Shown here: piece by piece, positions 1 to 5,997 of the stretch | How positions within the stretch are numbered: the first letter of the stretch is position 1 | Layout: each line of letters begins with the position of its first letter | Assembly (NCBI GenBank): GCA_934668295.1 | Contig: CAKUND010000089.1 | Span: 1-8,450, forward strand | Direction of reading: 5' to 3' | Origin: an uncultured Oscillospiraceae bacterium | GTDB lineage: Bacteria; Bacillota; Clostridia; Oscillospirales; Oscillospiraceae | Length of the DNA: 8,450 nucleotides | Position numbers and translations under genes: made by a program | Notes under the pieces: generated by a model | The model's database searches: none | What the model saw: only the letters and a program-made list of their open reading frames with translations | What the model was told of the DNA's origin: nothing

Positions 1-611
1 ACGACGACGTTATTGAGAATGGACGCCGTCTTCATCCCGCGCAGACGGCCGATCGTAAACAGGGCCGCAGATTCCATGTCCGCGCCCAGCGCGCCCTTGT
101 GCGACCAATAGGCGCTCTCGGCGTCGTTTTCCTCGTGATAAAAGCTCTCGTGGCTGTGGATGATGCCGACGTGATACGGGCAGTCGAGCGCCTTCGCGGC
201 CTCCACGCACAGTCCCAGCAGCTGATAATCAGCGACTGCCGGATATTCCGTATGGACATAGGCCTTTGAGGCCCCGTCGTCGCGGATGGCGCCGCAGCCG
301 AGGATCAGATCGCCCAGCGCAATGCCTTTTTGCAGGGCTCCGCAGGAGCCGATGCGGATGGCGGCCTCTATGCCGATGTTGTGCAGCTCCTCCACGCAGA
401 TGCCTGCGGACGAGCCGCCGATGCCCGTGGAGATCGCCAGAACAGGTACACCCTGATAGCTGCCGGTCAGACTGCGAAACTCGCGGTTATACGCAAGCTC
501 CCGCACGGCTTCCAGCTGCTGCGCCACGCGGTCAAGCCGGGCCGGGTCGCCGGGCAGGATCGCGTAACGGACGCCCAGCGTTTCATCCAGACAAATATGC
601 GGCTGTTTCAT
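1..611 (-). CDS. Nucleoside phosphorylase, Udp/PNP family (3' end cut by window edge)
   Basis: Reversible phosphorolysis of a nucleoside to free base plus (deoxy)ribose-1-phosphate, in cytosolic nucleoside salvage. The visible 203 residues show the PNP_UDP_1 fold: phosphate-binding GDPAR near residues 21-25, NREF at 42-45, STGIGGSS at 61-68, RIGSCGA at 86-92 and the ribose-binding ADMESA at 177-182. DDGAS...YPAVADYQLL resembles the E. coli uridine phosphorylase stretch, but RIGSCGA looks more like DeoD-type purine phosphorylases. The QxR uracil-binding pair expected between the FY of SFYH and the MES motif is not visible. Base specificity is therefore left open. The ATG is preceded by AAAGGAG at 9-nt spacing, and this Shine-Dalgarno overlaps the stop codon of the upstream DUF1934 gene (14-nt gap), so the gene is last or late in the ddl operon. 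About 50 C-terminal residues are missing because the window ends, not because the gene is broken. Confidence 0.86.
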   Translation of the reverse strand, partial: MKQPHICLDETLGVRYAILPGDPARLDRVAQQLEAVRELAYNREFRSLTGSYQGVPVLAISTGIGGSSAGICVEELHNIGIEAAIRIGSCGALQKGIALGDLILGCGAIRDDGASKAYVHTEYPAVADYQLLGLCVEAAKALDCPYHVGIIHSHESFYHEENDAESAYWSHKGALGADMESAALFTIGRLRGMKTASILNNVV

Positions 612-625
612 CTGTGTTCGCTCCT

Positions 626-1051
626 TTATATCGTCTGTATTTCAATGTGATAGCGGTTCCGGCTGCAGAGCGCATGCTCGACCTCGACGCGGTAGTCCAG
701 ATCGAGAACGCCGCCGTGCTCGTTGAGCAGGACGGTCATATCCTCGGTCACGACGCTGATCATCATCGCGCCGAAGCCGACGTCATACAGCGATTCATGC
801 GCCTGCCGGCGATCGAAGACCATCTCGGCGTTGACCTTGCCGCTGCGCCGCAGCGTGACGGTCTGCCCGTCTTCGATCCGGAAGGAGGTCACGACGCCCT
901 CCAGTCCGGTCATTTCCGACTCGACGTAGGACAAAAGCGCGAAGCCCGGCTCATAGCAGTACGAGCCGTCTGTCACCAGCTCGAGCGTCTGCGGGCCGGA
1001 ATCCTCCATGGACTGCGTGCCGGTGATGGAAATTCTTGCGGCCTGTACCAT
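626..1051 (-). CDS. DUF1934 family protein (YwiB-like, calycin-type beta-barrel)
   Basis: A 141-residue cytosolic protein recognised as DUF1934 from the spacing of GVVTSFRIEDGQTVTLRRSG, MVFDRRQAHESLYDVGFGAM, and DLDYRVEVEHAL near the C-terminus. Family members are small beta-rich proteins resembling the calycin fold. The function is unknown, and I see no catalytic motif. The length matches the family. The start is chosen at the ATG sharing one base with the ddl stop (TGATG). A GTG one codon earlier is possible but leaves only 1 nt after the GGAGG at 1056-1060, against 4 nt for the ATG. Overlap with ddl and the 14-nt gap to the phosphorylase gene place it as the middle gene of a translationally coupled operon. 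There is no signal peptide or membrane segment. Confidence 0.85.
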   Translation of the reverse strand: MVQAARISITGTQSMEDSGPQTLELVTDGSYCYEPGFALLSYVESEMTGLEGVVTSFRIEDGQTVTLRRSGKVNAEMVFDRRQAHESLYDVGFGAMMISVVTEDMTVLLNEHGGVLDLDYRVEVEHALCSRNRYHIEIQTI

Positions 1052-2112
1052 CACGCCTCCAGCGCAAGCGCGATCAGATCGTCCAGAAGCTCACTGTAAG
1101 GAATGCCGCTGGCCTCAAAGAGCTTGGGATACATGGAGATGGACGTGAAGCCCGGGATGGTGTTGATCTCGTTGAAGACGACCTCGCCGTCTGCCTTCAC
1201 AAAGAAGTCGACGCGGGACAGCCCCCGGCAGCCCATGGCTTTGTAAACGCGCACGGCAAGCTCGCGCACCTGCTCGGCGGTCTGCTCGGAGAGGCGGGCC
1301 GGGATGTACAGGCGAGCGCAGTCGGAGATATATTTGGCGTCGTAATCGTAGAACTCCGCGCCGGAATCGATCTCGCCGCAGACGGAGGCGAACGGATTGT
1401 CGTTGCCGAGCACGGCGACCTCGATCTCCTGACCGCTGATAAATTCCTCGACCAGAACCTTGCGGTCATATTTCAGCGCCGTCTCGATCGCCGTCTCCAG
1501 CGCGGCGCGGTCGGCTGCCTTTGAAACGCCGACGGACGAGCCGGTCCCGGCAGGCTTGACGAAGACGGGGTAGGCAAAGCGCGCCTCAATGGCTTCCAGC
1601 GCACCCTCCCGGCTGCGGGCAAAGCCCTCGCGCGTGACAAGCTGCCACGCCGCCTGCCGGACGTCTGCGGCGTCGGCGATCAGCTTCGTGATGCTCTTAT
1701 CCATGCAGGCGGCGGAGGCCGCAACGTGCGGGCCGACATAAGGAATGCCCGCGATCTGCAGAAGCCCCTGGATCGCGCCGTCCTCGCAGTTTTCGCCGTG
1801 CATCACGGGGAAGACCACGTCGATGCGCTCACGCACGACGCAGTCGTTTTCAAAGCTCAGAAGTCCCTGTCCACGCACGGGAGAGATCGCCGCACGGCGG
1901 TTTTCCTCGCAGTTCTGCCACGTCCCGGCGGGAAGCATGCCGTAATCCTTTCCGCCAAACAGGATCCAGTCGCCGTCCTTCGTGATGCCGACCGGGAAAA
2001 TGTGATATTTATCTTTGTCCAGGCGGTTCAGCACAGATTCTGCCGACCGCAGCGAGACCTCATGCTCCGGCGAAACGCCGCCGAACAGCACACAAACGCT
2101 CAGTTTTTTCAA
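1051..2112 (-). CDS. ddl: D-alanine-D-alanine ligase
   Basis: Joins two D-alanines using ATP to make the D-Ala-D-Ala end of the peptidoglycan precursor; cytosolic. The 353 residues are normal for the family. Visible motifs in order: LFGGVSPEHEVS (9-20, first substrate site), HGENCEDGAIQG (105-116), MDKSITK (137-143), ATP-grasp VKPAGTGSSVGV (185-196), VEEFISGQEIEV (221-232), FYDYDAKY (254-261, the omega-loop tyrosine region of D-Ala-D-Ala rather than D-Ala-D-lactate ligases), SRVDFF (299-304), and NEINTIPGFTS (314-324, metal/phosphate binding). The frame is open far upstream, but homology begins at KKLSVCVLFGG. A TTG codon there follows GAGGAG with 6-nt spacing, so TTG is taken as the start. 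The gene heads an operon with DUF1934 and the phosphorylase, under the promoter at 2165-2193. Nothing suggests vancomycin-type altered specificity. Confidence 0.95.
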   Translation of the reverse strand: MKKLSVCVLFGGVSPEHEVSLRSAESVLNRLDKDKYHIFPVGITKDGDWILFGGKDYGMLPAGTWQNCEENRRAAISPVRGQGLLSFENDCVVRERIDVVFPVMHGENCEDGAIQGLLQIAGIPYVGPHVAASAACMDKSITKLIADAADVRQAAWQLVTREGFARSREGALEAIEARFAYPVFVKPAGTGSSVGVSKAADRAALETAIETALKYDRKVLVEEFISGQEIEVAVLGNDNPFASVCGEIDSGAEFYDYDAKYISDCARLYIPARLSEQTAEQVRELAVRVYKAMGCRGLSRVDFFVKADGEVVFNEINTIPGFTSISMYPKLFEASGIPYSELLDDLIALALEA

Positions 2113-2118
2113 AGCAGG

Positions 2119-2124
2119 CTCCTC
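2119..2124 (-). promoter_or_regulatory. Shine-Dalgarno fixing the TTG start of ddl
   Basis: On the minus strand GAGGAG lies 6 nt before TTG at 2112. The next in-frame ATG codons further upstream lack a comparable site and would add residues not shared by the ligase family. Confidence 0.75.
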
Positions 2125-2130
2125 TTTTCC

Positions 2131-2158
2131 GCCGCCGCAGATCAAAAAAGCGGGCGGC
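2131..2158 (-). other. GC-rich hairpin in the ddl leader
   Basis: The arms at 2131-2138 (GCCGCCGC) and 2150-2158 (GCGGGCGGC) pair over 8 bp with a one-base bulge around an A/T-rich 11-nt loop. In the minus-strand transcript it would form at the very 5' end, just ahead of the ddl Shine-Dalgarno. It is not followed by a T tract, so it is not a terminator. It may only stabilise the mRNA end. Confidence 0.35.
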
Positions 2159-2164
2159 ATACAT

Positions 2165-2193
2165 ATCATATGCGAAACCGCCGCAGAACACAA
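2165..2193 (-). promoter_or_regulatory. Sigma-A type promoter of the ddl operon
   Basis: Minus strand: TTGTGT (-35, 2193-2188), 17-bp spacer, TATGAT (-10, 2170-2165). The predicted start is near 2158, leaving a leader of about 45 nt before the TTG codon. A weak dyad, GCATA/TATGC with a 7-bp spacer (2157-2173), overlaps the -10 and could be a regulator site; that is speculative. Confidence 0.7.
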
Positions 2194-2234
2194 GTATCTT
2201 TTTCCGAAATCCGGCGATTTTGCCGTCTGCACCT

Positions 2235-2263
2235 TTGACTTCTTTGCGCGGGACGGATAAAAT
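2235..2263 (+). promoter_or_regulatory. Sigma-A type promoter of the LacI-family gene
   Basis: TTGACT (-35, 2235-2240), 17-bp spacer, TAAAAT (-10, 2258-2263). Each hexamer is one base off consensus. The predicted start near 2270 gives a short leader of about 25 nt. It is divergent from the ddl promoter; the two -35 boxes are about 40 bp apart. Confidence 0.8.
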
Positions 2264-2293
2264 AGCGGCAGAAGAAACCGGGGAGGCGGGAAC

Positions 2294-3325
2294 ATGCAGG
2301 AGCGCGTACGGATCTGTGATATCGCGGAGGAGCTGGGGCTGAGCACGGCGACCGTTTCGAACGTGATCCACGGAAAGACAGACAAGGTCTCGGATGCGAC
2401 GGTGCAGCGCGTGACGGCGCTGCTGGAGGAGCGGCAGTATATCCCCAGCATGGCAGGGATCCTGCTGGCCCAGAACAGCTCGGGGATCATCGGCGTGTTT
2501 GTCAACGACCATCCGAAGTATGCGGGGCATACGCTGAGCGACGGCTTTCTCGCGTCCTCGCTCGACCATCTTTCCACAGAAATCGAACGCAGCGGACAGT
2601 TCATGCTGGTAAAAAAGGCCCAAAGCGCCGGGGATGTCGTGCGGTTCGCGTCCATGTGGAACATGGACGGGATCGTCATGCTTGGCTTCTGCGAGCAGGA
2701 CTATACCGATCTGCGCAGGCACATCCGGATCCCCATTGTCGTCTACGACGGACTCTGCAGAGATCCGGAGCGGCTTTTGAACCTTTCCCTCGACAATTAC
2801 GGCGGCGGGGAGCAGGTCGGCCGCCATTTTTTAGAACTGGGCCACCGGCGGCTGCTGTGCATCTCGGACAATGAGACCGGCGTCGACCGGGAGCGCATCG
2901 AGGGCTTCCGCCATGGCGCCGCGCCCGGCACGGTCGGGCTGCTTCTGGTTCCCATGCAGCGGGAGGCGCGCTGGGCCTGTTACCGGCAGGAGCTGGAGCA
3001 GCTGCGGCAGGCGACTGCCGTATTTGCCGTCTCGGATTTTTACGCGCTCGACCTCATGTGCTTTCTTTCGGAGCAGGGGATCGCCGTGCCGGACGACATT
3101 TCCGTTGCCGGCTTTGACGATACGCCCATGTGTGAGCTGATCCGGCCCGCGCTCACGACCGTCCGGCAGGACGGCGCGCTGCGCGCGAAGCTCGCGGTCG
3201 AAAAGCTGCGGGAGCTGCGGGAGGGAAAGCCCGTGCCGCCGGAGCTGATGCTGCCCGTTTCCCTTGTGGTGCGCGGCAGCACGGGGCCGTGCCGGCTGGC
3301 AGAGTGCACAAATGTGCAGGCTTAA
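2294..3325 (+). CDS. LacI/GalR-family transcriptional regulator
   Basis: A 343-residue DNA-binding protein that should bind palindromic operators as a dimer and respond to a small ligand, commonly a sugar or nucleoside in this family. The N-terminal helix-turn-helix is clear: VRICDIAEELGLSTATVSNVIHG (5-27), with the recognition helix at 17-26. The hinge follows at about 46-62 (EERQYIPSMAGILLAQN). The periplasmic-binding-protein-like core spans about 64-330, with MDGIVMLG (124-131), VSDFYALDLM (246-255) and ISVAGFDDTPMCELIRPALTTV (269-290) typical of the family. TVSNVIHGK in place of the usual TVSRVLNGK marks a subgroup common in Clostridia. The ligand cannot be read from the sequence. The ATG has GGGAGG with a 7-nt gap. 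The gene lies 83 nt upstream of the MATE pump on the same strand, making that pump the likeliest target besides autoregulation. Confidence 0.92.
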   Translation: MQERVRICDIAEELGLSTATVSNVIHGKTDKVSDATVQRVTALLEERQYIPSMAGILLAQNSSGIIGVFVNDHPKYAGHTLSDGFLASSLDHLSTEIERSGQFMLVKKAQSAGDVVRFASMWNMDGIVMLGFCEQDYTDLRRHIRIPIVVYDGLCRDPERLLNLSLDNYGGGEQVGRHFLELGHRRLLCISDNETGVDRERIEGFRHGAAPGTVGLLLVPMQREARWACYRQELEQLRQATAVFAVSDFYALDLMCFLSEQGIAVPDDISVAGFDDTPMCELIRPALTTVRQDGALRAKLAVEKLRELREGKPVPPELMLPVSLVVRGSTGPCRLAECTNVQA

Positions 3326-3335
3326 TTTTGTGAGA

Positions 3336-3351
3336 GGTTACGCGCTTAACC
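3336..3351 (+). promoter_or_regulatory. 16-bp palindrome, candidate LacI-type operator upstream of the MATE gene
   Basis: GGTTACGCGCTTAACC is symmetric at 14 of 16 positions about a central CG (3343/3344), the layout typical of LacI-family operators. It ends one base before the -35 box of the pump promoter and lies between the regulator gene and the pump. A bound dimer there could affect RNA polymerase. I found no second copy near the regulator's own promoter, so the link is inferred from position and form only. Confidence 0.5.
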
Positions 3352-3352
3352 A

Positions 3353-3381
3353 TTGAAAACACGGTACTCCCCGTCTACAAT
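3353..3381 (+). promoter_or_regulatory. Sigma-A type promoter of the MATE gene
   Basis: TTGAAA (-35, 3353-3358), 17-bp spacer, TACAAT (-10, 3376-3381). The predicted start is near 3388. The spacer contains a short dyad, ACGG/CCGT with 6 bp between the arms (3361-3374). No terminator separates this from the LacI-family gene, so the pump may be transcribed both from here and by readthrough. Confidence 0.75.
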
Positions 3382-3408
3382 GGAGGCAAACAGACAGGGA
3401 GGTGCGCG

Positions 3409-4746
3409 ATGAAGAAATCAGATACGTTTTTCAGAAGCGTATGCCGTCTGGCCGTTCCGGCCGCGCTGCAGTCCATGCTGCAGTCGTCGTTCAGCATGGT
3501 CGACCAGATCATGATCGGCCAGCTGGGCGAGACCTGCGTGGCGGGTGTCGGGCTGGCGGGAAAATTTGCGTCCATGTATTCCGTCGTGATCGCCGCTGTC
3601 GGTGCGGCCGCCGGGATCATGCTCTCGCAGTATCTGGGCCAGAAAAACAGCGCGGAGGCGCGGAGGAGTTTTTTCCGGAACCTTCTGCTCGGGCTGGGCG
3701 TTGCCGCGCTCTTTACTGCGGTCTGCGCGCTGCTTCCGGGGCCGGTCATGCGCGTCTATACAAAGGACGCCCCGACCTGGCAGGCAGCGGCTTCGTATCT
3801 GGCGCTGCTTTCCGGCACGTTTCTGCCTCTGGCCGGCTCCACGCTTCTTTCCACTGCGTTTCGCTGCGCGGAAAAGCCGGGGCTGCCGCTGTACGCGGGC
3901 ACTGTGTCCGCCGTTCTGAATACAGGGCTGAATGAGATCCTGATTTTCGGAAGACTCGGTCTTCCCGCCATGGGCGCAGCCGGTGCGGCGATCGCGACGG
4001 TGATCGCGCAGTGCGTCAATTTCCTGCTGCTCCTTCTGGCCTCAAGGCAGCTGACCTTCCTGCGCGCGGAAAAAGCGCCGCGCAGAGCGGCGCGGCTGCA
4101 TTGGAGCAGGTTCCTGTCCGTGCTGCTGCCGCTGCTTTTGTGCGAGGCGAGCTGGAGCCTGGGCGAGAACGTCTACGCGGCCATCTATGGCCGCATGGGA
4201 ACGGCGGAAAGCGCCGCCATGACGCTGACCGCGCCCATACAGGGGCTGGTGATCGGTGCGCTGTGCGGTCTGTCGCAGGCAGCGGGCGTGATCGTCGGAA
4301 AGCGGCTTGGCGGCAGAGATTCCGACGGGGCTTACCGGGCGGCGAAGCGGCTGATGGTCTATGGCGCGGTTGGAGCCGCCGTGCTCTGCGCCGCGGTGGT
4401 GCTGACGAGCGGGGCGTATGTGGAGATCTATCGGGTCGACCGCACGGTAAAGCTGCTGACGCGGCAGCTCCTGTTCGTTTACGCGCTGGCGGCGCCGTTC
4501 AAGGTGCTCAATATGATCCTCGGCGGCGGCATTCTCCGCAGCGGCGGGCGGACAGCGTACGTCATGGGCATCGACATGCTCGGCACCTGGGGATTCGGCG
4601 TCCCGCTGGGGCTTCTGAGCGCGTTCGTCTGGAAGCTGCCCATTGCGTACGTCTATCTGCTCCTGTCGCTGGAGGAATGCGTCCGCTTCGCGCTCTCCAT
4701 GGCCGTTTTTCACCGCAAAAGCTGGATGAACCGGCTGGACGGATGA
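3409..4746 (+). CDS. MATE-family multidrug/cation antiporter
   Basis: A 445-residue inner-membrane protein, the normal length for MATE exporters, which expel organic cations, drugs or metabolites in exchange for Na+ or H+. Two homologous MatE lobes are visible, about 10-175 and 235-400, each with around six hydrophobic segments. Typical elements are AVPAALQSMLQSSFSMVDQI followed by MIGQLGE (15-41), AAAGIMLSQYLGQKN (66-80), PLAGSTLLSTAFRCAEKPGLP (about 140-160), LTAPIQGLVIGALCGLSQAAG (273-293) and the C-lobe ILGGGILRSGGRT (370-382) followed by DMLGTWGFGVPLG. The substrate is unknown. The start ATG has GGGAGGTG at about 5-nt spacing. It follows the LacI-type gene and is convergent with the XRE/TPR gene. 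Its stop is followed by a stem-loop-rich repeat, with no clear T-tailed terminator of its own. Confidence 0.93.
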   Translation: MKKSDTFFRSVCRLAVPAALQSMLQSSFSMVDQIMIGQLGETCVAGVGLAGKFASMYSVVIAAVGAAAGIMLSQYLGQKNSAEARRSFFRNLLLGLGVAALFTAVCALLPGPVMRVYTKDAPTWQAAASYLALLSGTFLPLAGSTLLSTAFRCAEKPGLPLYAGTVSAVLNTGLNEILIFGRLGLPAMGAAGAAIATVIAQCVNFLLLLLASRQLTFLRAEKAPRRAARLHWSRFLSVLLPLLLCEASWSLGENVYAAIYGRMGTAESAAMTLTAPIQGLVIGALCGLSQAAGVIVGKRLGGRDSDGAYRAAKRLMVYGAVGAAVLCAAVVLTSGAYVEIYRVDRTVKLLTRQLLFVYALAAPFKVLNMILGGGILRSGGRTAYVMGIDMLGTWGFGVPLGLLSAFVWKLPIAYVYLLLSLEECVRFALSMAVFHRKSWMNRLDG

Positions 4747-4773
4747 GCAGCACCATTTTTACGGGAATCTCCG

Positions 4774-4962
4774 GCGAATTCGCAACTTCCCAACGCCTTC
4801 CCCTGGGGGAAGATGGCCCGAAGGGCCGGATGAGGGCTGGGGAGCAGCTGCGAATTGTTGAAAATCTCAAGCAAAGCACATCTGCACCCAGCCCTCATCA
4901 GTCTGCTGCGCTTCGCTCCGCAGACAGCTTCCCCGAGGGGAAGCCAAAGGCGCTCCCGCGCC
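4774..4962. repeat. Composite palindromic intergenic repeat (multi-hairpin element)
   Basis: About 190 bp between convergent genes holds nested inverted repeats. (a) GCGAATTCGC, a perfect 10-bp palindrome (4774-4783). (b) CTTCCCC/GGGGAAG, 2-nt loop (4797-4812). (c) GGCCC/GGGCC, loop GAA (4815-4827). (d) GATGAGGGCTGGG (4829-4841) perfectly inverted to CCCAGCCCTCATC (4887-4899). (e) GTCTGC/GCAGAC (4901-4925). (f) GCTTCCCC/GGGGAAGC, 2-nt loop (4927-4944). In addition AATTCGCAAC (4778-4787) pairs at 9 of 10 positions with 4847-4856, a fold that excludes (d). I recognise the hairpin-plus-GATGAGGG pattern as resembling dispersed repeats in Oscillospiraceae. There is no T tract after the stems and no credible coding. 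Borders are approximate. Confidence 0.7.
4946..4962 (-). terminator. Weak hairpin after the XRE/TPR gene
   Basis: On the minus strand GGCGC-GGGA-GCGCC forms a 5-bp GC stem with a 4-nt loop, followed by TTT. It lies about 25 nt past the stop of the regulator gene. The short stem and interrupted T run make it a poor intrinsic terminator; the adjoining repeat stems may do the work. Confidence 0.3.
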
Positions 4963-4987
4963 AGTACAGTATCGGCGCCGCGCCGCG

Positions 4988-5848
4988 CTACAGCTTCAGC
5001 TGGCGGGCGGCGCATTCGTAGGCGGTTTTATAGTCCTGCAGCTCGCGGGCGGCGAGCTCCATCGTCTGCAGGAGCTCCCGCTCGAGAATTTTAGGCAGCG
5101 GGCCGGATGCTTCCGCCCGCCGCAGCGCGGTCATGGCCTCCGTGAACCGGCCGGAGCCCGCCGCGATGCGTGCCTGTAAAATCCGGTATTCCGTCCGGTT
5201 TTCCTCCGGCGGCACAGAGATCGCGCGAAGCTCCGCCTCGGCGTCGGCGGTCTTTCCCCGTTCGAGCTGATGGCGGGCCATGGCCAGATGGTACCGGACG
5301 CGGGCAGGCTGCGCGGCATAGCTCTGCTGGTAGTCCGAGAAGGCGGACGCCTCCTGTCCCGGCCCGGCGTGCTGCGCGCACCGGGCCAGAAGCGCCTGCA
5401 GCTGCAGCGTCAGCTCCGCGCTTTCATAGATGCTTCCGGCGTTCCACAAAAGCCCCTGCCGCGCCAGATGGCGCGCCGTGTCAAACCGCTCGGCCTCCAG
5501 CGCCCGCTGCGCGCACTGCGCCGCAGCCGTAGCCAGCGCCAGCGCCTGTTCGTCGTCCGGCGCATGCTCCGGCGCAAGGTCAAGGCAGGCGGCATACTCG
5601 CCGCGCTTCAAAAGCTCGCGCAGGCGCTGGGTGCGCCTGGCTTCCGCCTCCTCCTGTTCATCCGCCAGCAGCCACGAGAGCCGGACGTTCAGGACGGATG
5701 CCAGATATTCCAGCGTCCCGACCGATGGCGAGGCCAGATCGTTTTCGATCTGCGAAAGCATATTGCGCGTGATGCGGTCGCCCACGACCTGTGACTGCGT
5801 CATGCCGCGCGCAAGCCGCGTCTGTTTGAGCTTCTGTCCGAGCGTCAT
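4988..5848 (-). CDS. XRE-family helix-turn-helix regulator with TPR-like C-terminal domain
   Basis: A 286-residue cytosolic transcription regulator. The N-terminal HTH_3/XRE domain (about 3-60) reads LGQKLKQTRLARGMTQSQVV, then the recognition helix region ITRNMLSQIENDLASPSVGT and the closing helix LEYLASVLNVRLSWLLAD. Residues 65-286 are alpha-helical and rich in Ala, Leu and Glu, with repeated pairs such as RHLARQGLLW, RYHLAMARHQLERGKTADAEAEL and RFTEAMTALRRAEASGP, consistent with tetratricopeptide-like repeats. This architecture resembles peptide-sensing RRNPP-type regulators, but no pheromone gene is evident beside it, so peptide sensing is unproven. The start is ATG after AAGGAGGG with a 7-nt gap. 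The gene is divergent from the deaminase gene across a 149-bp region and probably regulates itself through the palindrome at 5866-5880. Confidence 0.86.
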   Translation of the reverse strand: MTLGQKLKQTRLARGMTQSQVVGDRITRNMLSQIENDLASPSVGTLEYLASVLNVRLSWLLADEQEEAEARRTQRLRELLKRGEYAACLDLAPEHAPDDEQALALATAAAQCAQRALEAERFDTARHLARQGLLWNAGSIYESAELTLQLQALLARCAQHAGPGQEASAFSDYQQSYAAQPARVRYHLAMARHQLERGKTADAEAELRAISVPPEENRTEYRILQARIAAGSGRFTEAMTALRRAEASGPLPKILERELLQTMELAARELQDYKTAYECAARQLKL

Positions 5849-5865
5849 AGCGCTGCCCTCCTTGC

Positions 5866-5880
5866 GTAAATGTCATTTAC
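5866..5880. promoter_or_regulatory. Perfect 15-bp palindrome, candidate operator of the XRE/TPR gene
   Basis: GTAAATG-T-CATTTAC is fully symmetric around one central base. It lies just downstream of the -10 box of the regulator gene, covering roughly +3 to +17, and ends 5 bp or less before the Shine-Dalgarno. A protein bound here would block transcription, the usual position for XRE autorepression. No other copy was noticed in the window. Confidence 0.6.
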
Positions 5881-5889
5881 TCTGCATGG

Positions 5890-5918
5890 ATTCTATCATA
5901 TCGCACGCCGGGCTGCAA
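5890..5918 (-). promoter_or_regulatory. Sigma-A type promoter of the XRE/TPR gene
   Basis: Minus strand: TTGCAG (-35, 5918-5913), 17-bp spacer, TAGAAT (-10, 5895-5890). The predicted start is near 5883, immediately before the 15-bp palindrome. Confidence 0.7.
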
Positions 5919-5936
5919 GCTGCATCGCATAAAAGG

Positions 5937-5964
5937 TTGATTTTCTGCGTTTGCATGATAAAAT
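5937..5964 (+). promoter_or_regulatory. Sigma-A type promoter of the deaminase gene
   Basis: TTGATT (-35, 5937-5942), 16-bp spacer, TAAAAT (-10, 5959-5964). The predicted start near 5971 gives a leader of about 27 nt. The regulator's -35 box lies 18 bp away on the other strand, so a protein bound between them could act on both genes. Confidence 0.65.
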
Positions 5965-5980
5965 AAAAGCATCTGAACGA

Positions 5981-5986
5981 AAAGGA
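5981..5986 (+). promoter_or_regulatory. Shine-Dalgarno fixing the deaminase start at 5998
   Basis: AAAGGA sits 11 nt before ATG at 5998. The earlier in-frame ATG at 5986 overlaps this site and has no other one, so the shorter protein is preferred. Confidence 0.65.
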
Positions 5987-5997
5987 TGGTTTCCGCC

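Noticed and set aside
266..1524. Long plus-strand open frames opposite the ddl/DUF1934/phosphorylase operon
   Set aside because: They are antisense shadows caused by high GC. The minus-strand frames carry clear family motifs and ribosome sites; these do not.
1771..1806. Cys in the ligase HGENCEDG motif where Gly is common
   Set aside because: To my knowledge Cys occurs at this site in other Clostridia ligases and Van-type ligases; the surrounding catalytic motifs are intact.
2113..2679. N-terminal extension of the ddl frame, and a 255-residue minus-strand frame across the LacI gene
   Set aside because: The extension lies opposite the LacI-family gene, lacks ligase homology and precedes the mapped-by-motif promoter. 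The TTG at 2112 with GAGGAG fits the family N-terminus.
4781..4944. CRISPR array or tRNA in the stem-rich region
   Set aside because: The repeats are inverted rather than regularly spaced direct repeats, and no cloverleaf with a T-loop (GTTCRA) is present.
4855..5094. Small plus-strand frame in the repeat region, and other small frames there, as a possible peptide partner of the XRE/TPR regulator
   Set aside because: No ribosome site, no signal or pheromone-like sequence, and the composition follows the palindromic repeat.
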